Origin: a virus
Reading direction: 5' to 3' (one strand)
IMG/VR virus record: IMGVR_UViG_3300030329_003773
Coordinates: 1-30,491 of that record
Length of the DNA stretch: 30,491 nucleotides
Part shown: one piece after another, positions 25,927 through 30,491 of the stretch
Layout of the letters: every line of letters begins with the position of its first letter
How positions within the stretch are numbered: the stretch's first letter is position 1
Notes under the pieces: model-generated
What the model was told of the DNA's origin: nothing
Seen by the model: only the letters and a program-made list of their open reading frames with translations
Databases searched by the model: none
Translations under genes and position numbers: made by a program

Positions 25927-27558
25927 ATGCTCCAGGTTCCACCTCCCGAAGATATTGGGATCATCCTTCAATTTGGGGGTGGTCTTGCAACGGTCAAATC
26001 AGAGAACGAGATTAAAGACCGTGAATGTGCCGATGGTGAGAATTATGTTCTTGAGTTGGATAACTCACACTTTCGACCTCGGAAACCTTTCAAGAAGTTA
26101 GGCACAGCGACCAACGGCGAGAACATCATGGGCTTTGCCCAACTGGTGACAAAGGCCGATACCATTTCTACACTCATTCAGGCTGGTGATACCGTCTATG
26201 AGTGGGATGGTGGGACTACCTTCACCTCAAAGGGTACGGTTAGTTCAGGCGCTAAATTGCGTGGTCCGTTAGAAGCCAACTGGACGATGGACGATAAGGT
26301 CATCATCACTGACCTAACCAAGACAGAAGCGATAAAACAGTGGGACGGAACGACGCTTTCAGATGTGTCGTTCTCTGGAGTTTCAGGAACAGTAAAAGCG
26401 AAATATTGTTTCGTTGAGAATGAAAGAGCGTGGTTCGGTAACATGACCACAACCTCTGATACACCACAAGTGGTTTGTGCATCTGAAGTCAGCGATTACA
26501 CAACCATCACGACAGCGAATAAACCGTCTTCTTCGTTAAGTGAAGCTGATCCCTTTTATTTAGTCGCTCCTGATCTACGTCCGATCAATGCGATGGTTCA
26601 AGCATTCGGGAAGGTGATCTTTTCAACCCAACGTGGTTCCTTGTTTAACTTCACCGGAACGACTTCAAAAGATTACGCAGTAACGGCTTACTACAACGGT
26701 TCAGCCGCATCAGGCGATGAAGCCGTGGTTCATGTTGGTAACGACGTGTATTTCGGCAGAGAAGGTGCGATTGAGTCTCTTGCCGGTATTACGAACATTC
26801 AGGAAGCAACGGTTGATGATCTATCGCGCTTTATCGCAGATGAGGCGCAGACCATCGAGAAGTGGCGAATGGTCTATGACCGCAACATGCAGCGGATTTA
26901 TTGCTTTCCTGATGCTGAAGACAAAATCTATGTTTTCCAAAAAGCACTTTACGACGATGTAGCAAAACATAGTGCTTACCCGATGACGGAGTTTTTATCT
27001 CCGTGGTCTGTTTGGAAAACAACCCACTCGGCAGGATTCCAGCCAACCACAGTGTGGAACATGCTCGATCCCGCCACAAAAACAATGGCGGTTTACTTCG
27101 GCGATACGTCGGGGAATATTTATAAGTTTGACTCCGACACCTACAACGGTGATGGGGCAACTGGCCCCGCTGATGCAACCGGCGTTGATATTCGGACAAC
27201 GCGGGTTTCTAAATCATTTAATGCGCCGCCTGGACGGATGTTTGATGTTTCGGGGTGGATAACTTACCGAAAACCGACTGAGGCGGTGGATTTGAGTCTT
27301 CGTTTTGAGCATGGGGGTGTTTCCCTGTTCGACCAGGAAATCAACATCTCTATTCCTCCCGCATCAGCAACACCCACGACTTATGGGGGAGCTTTCTACT
27401 ATGCCGGACCCAGTTATTACGGAACCAGTTTTGAAGGAAGACTCACCCGCCAAAACTACACGGCAGCGGGTCGCTCGTCGCAAGTCCAACTCCGAGTCAC
27501 CTCAATTGGCAAGCAAGACTTCTCGCTTGCGGAAATCGGCCTCCAGTTCACGGCATAA
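25927..27558 (+). CDS. Tail nozzle / stabilisation protein
   Basis: A 543-residue beta-rich protein made of repeated short sheets (for example GDTVYEWDGGTTFTSKGTV, GSLFNFTGTT, HVGNDVYFGREGAIESLAG), a pattern of the propeller-shaped nozzle proteins (P22 gp10-type, T7 gp12-type). Its place after the adaptor is the usual one. It seals the tail before ejection. The last 158 bases also encode, in another frame, the start of the next protein. Confidence 0.72.
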   Translation: MLQVPPPEDIGIILQFGGGLATVKSENEIKDRECADGENYVLELDNSHFRPRKPFKKLGTATNGENIMGFAQLVTKADTISTLIQAGDTVYEWDGGTTFTSKGTVSSGAKLRGPLEANWTMDDKVIITDLTKTEAIKQWDGTTLSDVSFSGVSGTVKAKYCFVENERAWFGNMTTTSDTPQVVCASEVSDYTTITTANKPSSSLSEADPFYLVAPDLRPINAMVQAFGKVIFSTQRGSLFNFTGTTSKDYAVTAYYNGSAASGDEAVVHVGNDVYFGREGAIESLAGITNIQEATVDDLSRFIADEAQTIEKWRMVYDRNMQRIYCFPDAEDKIYVFQKALYDDVAKHSAYPMTEFLSPWSVWKTTHSAGFQPTTVWNMLDPATKTMAVYFGDTSGNIYKFDSDTYNGDGATGPADATGVDIRTTRVSKSFNAPPGRMFDVSGWITYRKPTEAVDLSLRFEHGGVSLFDQEINISIPPASATPTTYGGAFYYAGPSYYGTSFEGRLTRQNYTAAGRSSQVQLRVTSIGKQDFSLAEIGLQFTA

Positions 27559-28054
27559 AGCCCATCCGAAATTAAAACGACTTCTAAAGCGTGGCGGTTA
27601 CTGGCGACTGCTTGAGGATCGTGATTGGCGTTGGTTGTATGCGGCTTATAAGAAGGGCGGTTTCAAGGAAACCCCTGAAGACTTAACGCCCGATGAATTC
27701 ATCTTTCACTCACTGGAAGCGTTTGATGGCATTGATCGCATTTATCTCGCAGTCGGTAAAACGAGAAAAGGTGAAATCCCTGTGGGTGTTTCACGGGTAA
27801 ATGAAAACGCACATTTATTAGAGGTTCATGCCGAATGGTTTCCCTGGGCCTCAGACAGAAACATCATGGAATCGACAGCTCGTTTCCTAGATGAACATCG
27901 AAAACAATTCAACATCATCATGCCAACACTAAAACAATATCAAGCCAATCTCGCGTATCACGGAAGGTTAGGTTTGGTTCGTTCTGTAGGAAAGATAGAA
28001 AGGTATTTTCCAGATGGAGAAACAGCTTATGTGTTCCAAACAACGAGGACTTAA
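27401..28054 (+). CDS. GNAT-fold-like virion-block protein
   Basis: The frame from ATG 27401 gives 217 residues. The first 50, encoded on top of the nozzle gene, are basic and low in complexity (SKTSRLRKSASSSRHKAHPKLKR). The rest, GGYWRLLEDRDWRWLYAAYKKGGF, a strand IYLAVGKTRKGEIPVGVSRV, and IERYFPDGETAYVFQTTRT, follows small phage proteins with a GNAT-like fold found near internal virion genes. Acetyltransferase activity is not certain; it may be structural. An earlier ATG (27305) is possible. Confidence 0.6.
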   Translation: MPDPVITEPVLKEDSPAKTTRQRVARRKSNSESPQLASKTSRLRKSASSSRHKAHPKLKRLLKRGGYWRLLEDRDWRWLYAAYKKGGFKETPEDLTPDEFIFHSLEAFDGIDRIYLAVGKTRKGEIPVGVSRVNENAHLLEVHAEWFPWASDRNIMESTARFLDEHRKQFNIIMPTLKQYQANLAYHGRLGLVRSVGKIERYFPDGETAYVFQTTRT

Positions 28055-28057
28055 CTG

Positions 28058-28819
28058 ATGCCAATGCTTGCTGCGAGTTGGCTTGCCCCCACAGTCCTTG
28101 GCGCATCCACCCTTGCCGGTCTGTATAGCGGTAAGCGTGGGAAAGATGTGCTTCAGGCGGGACAGAAAAGGACAGGAGGCTATATGCACCCTGGACTGAT
28201 GCCTGGGTCAAAGACACCCATGACCTACAAGACCCCTGGTGGCAATTTCAGTTATTCCGGCGGCAATGTGAGAGCCGCAGCTTCTCCCTTTCGTAAATAC
28301 CTCAAGCGAGATTATGACGACACTCGCGGGTTGATGAGTAGAACGAGAGAGCTTGGGCAGTCTGTTGCTCCCGGCATGAGTCAGGTTAGGCAAGCCAGAG
28401 AACGTGCGGTTCAAAACGCCATCACAAGGCGCAGGGGCAATCTGCAAGCGCAAATGCAGCAAAGAAACATGCAAGGCAGTGCGTTCGATCATGCGGGTCG
28501 AAACATGCTGGCGATGGATGAAGCGGACATGATGGGTCAAGCGGGAGCGCAGTCCTTTCTTGATGAATACGACATGAGCATGAAAAACATCGCCCAGGAA
28601 GCCCAACTTGGTCAGCAAGCCACAGCACAAATCGCAAAAGGTTTGGAATATGACCTTAATTTTATGAATACGATTTTTAAGGGAACCAGGGATGTTCAGG
28701 ACTATGTTGCCAATATGAATCAGATCATGTCTGGTAACGCAAATGCAATGGCTGAACTCAGAAGCGCACAGGCGCAGGGTTGGGGCAATTTAGCTGGTAT
28801 CGCGTTAGAGAAGGCATGA
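28058..28819 (+). CDS. Ejection / internal virion protein, small
   Basis: A 253-residue protein with a hydrophobic N-terminal segment (LAPTVLGASTLAGLYSG), Gly-rich linker and a long helical, Gln-, Ala- and Met-rich remainder (QMQQRNMQGSAFDHAGRNMLAMDEADMM). These are features of internal virion proteins that are injected ahead of DNA and assemble a trans-envelope channel. It is followed by the next ejection gene. Confidence 0.65.
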   Translation: MPMLAASWLAPTVLGASTLAGLYSGKRGKDVLQAGQKRTGGYMHPGLMPGSKTPMTYKTPGGNFSYSGGNVRAAASPFRKYLKRDYDDTRGLMSRTRELGQSVAPGMSQVRQARERAVQNAITRRRGNLQAQMQQRNMQGSAFDHAGRNMLAMDEADMMGQAGAQSFLDEYDMSMKNIAQEAQLGQQATAQIAKGLEYDLNFMNTIFKGTRDVQDYVANMNQIMSGNANAMAELRSAQAQGWGNLAGIALEKA

Positions 28820-28837
28820 CAAAACAGAGATCAATCA

Positions 28838-30451
28838 ATGGCTAGATTTGGAAGTTTTGGTTCAGGAATGGCCCAAGGTTACTTAGAACAAAGTGCCTTA
28901 ACTCAGAAAAGAGATGCAGCAGCGGCAGAGGCAAAGTATCGGCAAGCCACTTTGGATGCTTCCGCTCTTACGCAGCGGATTGAACTAACGAAAAGCGCAC
29001 TCGATGAAAATGCGGAATTGATAACTCGCGCTCAAGATTATGGTCGTCAACACCAAAATGACCCAAATATAGTAGAAAACACAAAAACTGCTATTGATGG
29101 TTTAGTCCAGCAGCGTCAAGTTCTGTACGGGCAACTTAAACAAATGGGCGGGTTGCCAGATGCGGGTGCTGATCCCCGAGCCGCTGCGTTGGGTTCAACA
29201 CCTACTGCCGAGGATACCTTTGTCGTTGGTCGGTCAATCATGGGAAAGACAAGCGGCAAGAAATTAGGCGAGGCACCTTTCGATGATGAGTCCGCATGGA
29301 AAGTACAAGAAGGTGCCGATGGAAACTTGTATCGAGTGAATCCCGTCACCGACCAGAGTGAGTTACTACAACCAATCGAACAAGCCGCAGATATTTCTGC
29401 GTCAAACGCAGTTCTCAAAGTCGATAAGAACAATGGCGTGACTGAAACATGGATTCACAGTTCTGTGATGCCGAAAGATCACGGTCAGCCGGTTAATCCT
29501 ATGGGTTATGTTGTAGCGGCTGAAGGTGGTCCCGCACAAAGCATCCTGAAGGGTTCGCTATTTAATCCCAACCCGCCGATGGGTCCAGACGGCAAACCGA
29601 TGCCAAACATCATTCCGGTTGATAGGAATTCACTGACTCTTGCCCAACTGGAAGAATATAAAGACAGCGGGTACTTCTGGGTCCAAGACCCCACCTTAGA
29701 TAAAGAGGCGGGTGGCACATCCGGTGCTGAAGCAGCAACCGGATTCGGTGGCACTGACAGCCAAATTGGAAAGGCGCAAGAAAGCTATACCCAAAATGTT
29801 GTTGCGAGTGCGATGACTAAGCAGTTGTTTCAGCAATTACACAAAGCGGGGCCAGGTGTTCTTGGGGTGCCTGGGTTTCTGCGAGAGCATGTTGGTGGAG
29901 CGTTGGGTGGGATGTTTGCACCGATTGGGTTGGATGGAGAGGCAGGATTTAACGAGCTTATTAACTTCTTCACTGGCGGTGAGTTGACTTCTGATGAGGT
30001 TAATAACATTCGCACGAAATTTAAGCAGATGATTACCCCCGCAGTTAAAGCCTACACGGGTGAAGAAAGTGGGCGCATTACCAAAGAGGAGCGTGAGATA
30101 GGCTACAAGACGCTGGCGGCGACAAAGGCTATGCGATCCATCACTCAAGCAAGACAGGCGTTGCTAGGAATGCTCACATTGCAAGAGTCAGAGCAGATGC
30201 GGATTCGCGCAATGCTTGGGCAAGAACAACTTCACGATCTGACTAATTTTGAGCAATTTTCAGAGGTTGCTAACAAACTTTATAACGATCTTGGTGGAGA
30301 GCCTGGAAGTGAAAACGATGCGGTAGTAAAGGCGGCGGTTACTCAAATAATGGAGAACTTACAGATTGTTCAGAAAGCAATCCTAGCTGGTGTTAAACCC
30401 GGTGGCGTTTTGACTGATAAAAAATGGGCGCAAAGCAAGGCGGCGAATTAG
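28838..30451 (+). CDS. Ejection / internal virion protein, middle
   Basis: A 537-residue protein. The N-terminus is a coiled coil (MARFGSFGSGMAQGYLEQSALTQKRDAAAAEAKYRQ); the centre has loop-rich parts; the C-terminal third is helical (residues 300-520). Size, composition and order match internal virion proteins of podoviruses. Its stop overlaps the GTG of the next gene. Confidence 0.66.
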   Translation: MARFGSFGSGMAQGYLEQSALTQKRDAAAAEAKYRQATLDASALTQRIELTKSALDENAELITRAQDYGRQHQNDPNIVENTKTAIDGLVQQRQVLYGQLKQMGGLPDAGADPRAAALGSTPTAEDTFVVGRSIMGKTSGKKLGEAPFDDESAWKVQEGADGNLYRVNPVTDQSELLQPIEQAADISASNAVLKVDKNNGVTETWIHSSVMPKDHGQPVNPMGYVVAAEGGPAQSILKGSLFNPNPPMGPDGKPMPNIIPVDRNSLTLAQLEEYKDSGYFWVQDPTLDKEAGGTSGAEAATGFGGTDSQIGKAQESYTQNVVASAMTKQLFQQLHKAGPGVLGVPGFLREHVGGALGGMFAPIGLDGEAGFNELINFFTGGELTSDEVNNIRTKFKQMITPAVKAYTGEESGRITKEEREIGYKTLAATKAMRSITQARQALLGMLTLQESEQMRIRAMLGQEQLHDLTNFEQFSEVANKLYNDLGGEPGSENDAVVKAAVTQIMENLQIVQKAILAGVKPGGVLTDKKWAQSKAAN

Positions 30452-30491
30452 TGGCAACACCTCAAAAACAAACCCCTGATTGGAGTCAAGC
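30451..30491 (+). CDS. Start of next virion protein (partial)
   Basis: GTG at 30451 overlaps the previous stop and opens a frame MATPQKQTPDWSQ that runs off the window. By position it should be the large ejection protein, often with a transglycosylase domain; the piece here is too short to say. Confidence 0.45.
   Translation, partial: MATPQKQTPDWSQ

Noticed and set aside
27305-27400. Upstream extension of the GNAT-like protein
   Set aside because: The added residues have no protein-like pattern and lie fully in the nozzle gene; ATG 27401 is more plausible, though not proven.
1-30491. CRISPR array or insertion sequence
   Set aside because: No regularly spaced direct repeats with unique spacers and no transposase frame with terminal inverted repeats were seen.

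Overview
The window is one continuous piece of a temperate, short-tailed (podovirus-type) tailed phage. It has almost no spare DNA, genes that chain through 4-base ATGA/GTGA overlaps, an integrase beside a tRNA-derived attachment site, a repressor switch, and a packaging, head and tail block. The tRNA-Lys 3' end at the attachment site encodes its own CCA. The early region contains NinB- and YbcO-like proteins. Both point to a gammaproteobacterial host; a marine host is only a guess. Phage genes lie on both sides of the attachment site, so this looks like the free or circular form (attP) rather than an integrated prophage. Read as a circle, the ejection genes at the right end continue, through a part not shown, into the tail-tip genes at the left end.

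Layout. 1-3688 (+): end of a membrane protein, two glycine-rich tail adhesins with a small protein between them, a secreted protein, a metallophosphoesterase and small proteins. 3690-3970: terminators and attP. 4010-5344 (+): tyrosine integrase, convergent with and overlapping an AlpA-type excisionase. 5259-7880 (-): leftward recombination operon with excisionase, small proteins, a PD-(D/E)XK exonuclease, NinB and a DUF1364/YbcO-like protein. 8040-9100: PAS-domain protein, Cro/CI-type repressor, operators and the rightward early promoter. 9113-9360: terminator, then a structured untranslated leader. 9363-12841 (+): replication-type protein followed by about a dozen tiny coupled genes, including two probable nuclease-fold proteins. 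12878-16807 (-): leftward accessory operon. 16808-17450: divergent control region and probable packaging-site region. 17451-30491 (+): small terminase, a group of tiny genes with an IscA-like Fe-S protein, large terminase, portal, scaffold, N4-gp56-type capsid, tail adaptor and nozzle, and ejection proteins.

The most unusual structure is in the leftward accessory operon (14209-16849). Five consecutive units, each a gene or coupled gene pair with its own ribosome binding site, are each enclosed by a private pair of 22-27 base inverted repeats. The units are tiled with only about 2-5 bases between them. Each pair has a different sequence. In all five pairs one of the few imperfections is a G.U wobble if the leftward transcript is considered, and a non-pair if the opposite strand is. 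This suggests that each gene sits in its own RNA loop closed by a stem of RNase III-substrate size, or that these are exchangeable cassettes.

How it fits together. The repressor (8534-8977) probably controls the rightward promoter at 9037-9066. A motif around CCATAGTGAACC occurs upstream of both leftward operons and, in part, near the repressor, suggesting shared control. Integrase and excisionase handle integration into a host tRNA-Lys gene. The late block builds a podovirus particle. No endolysin or DNA polymerase is visible, so lysis genes must lie in the missing part and replication presumably uses host enzymes.
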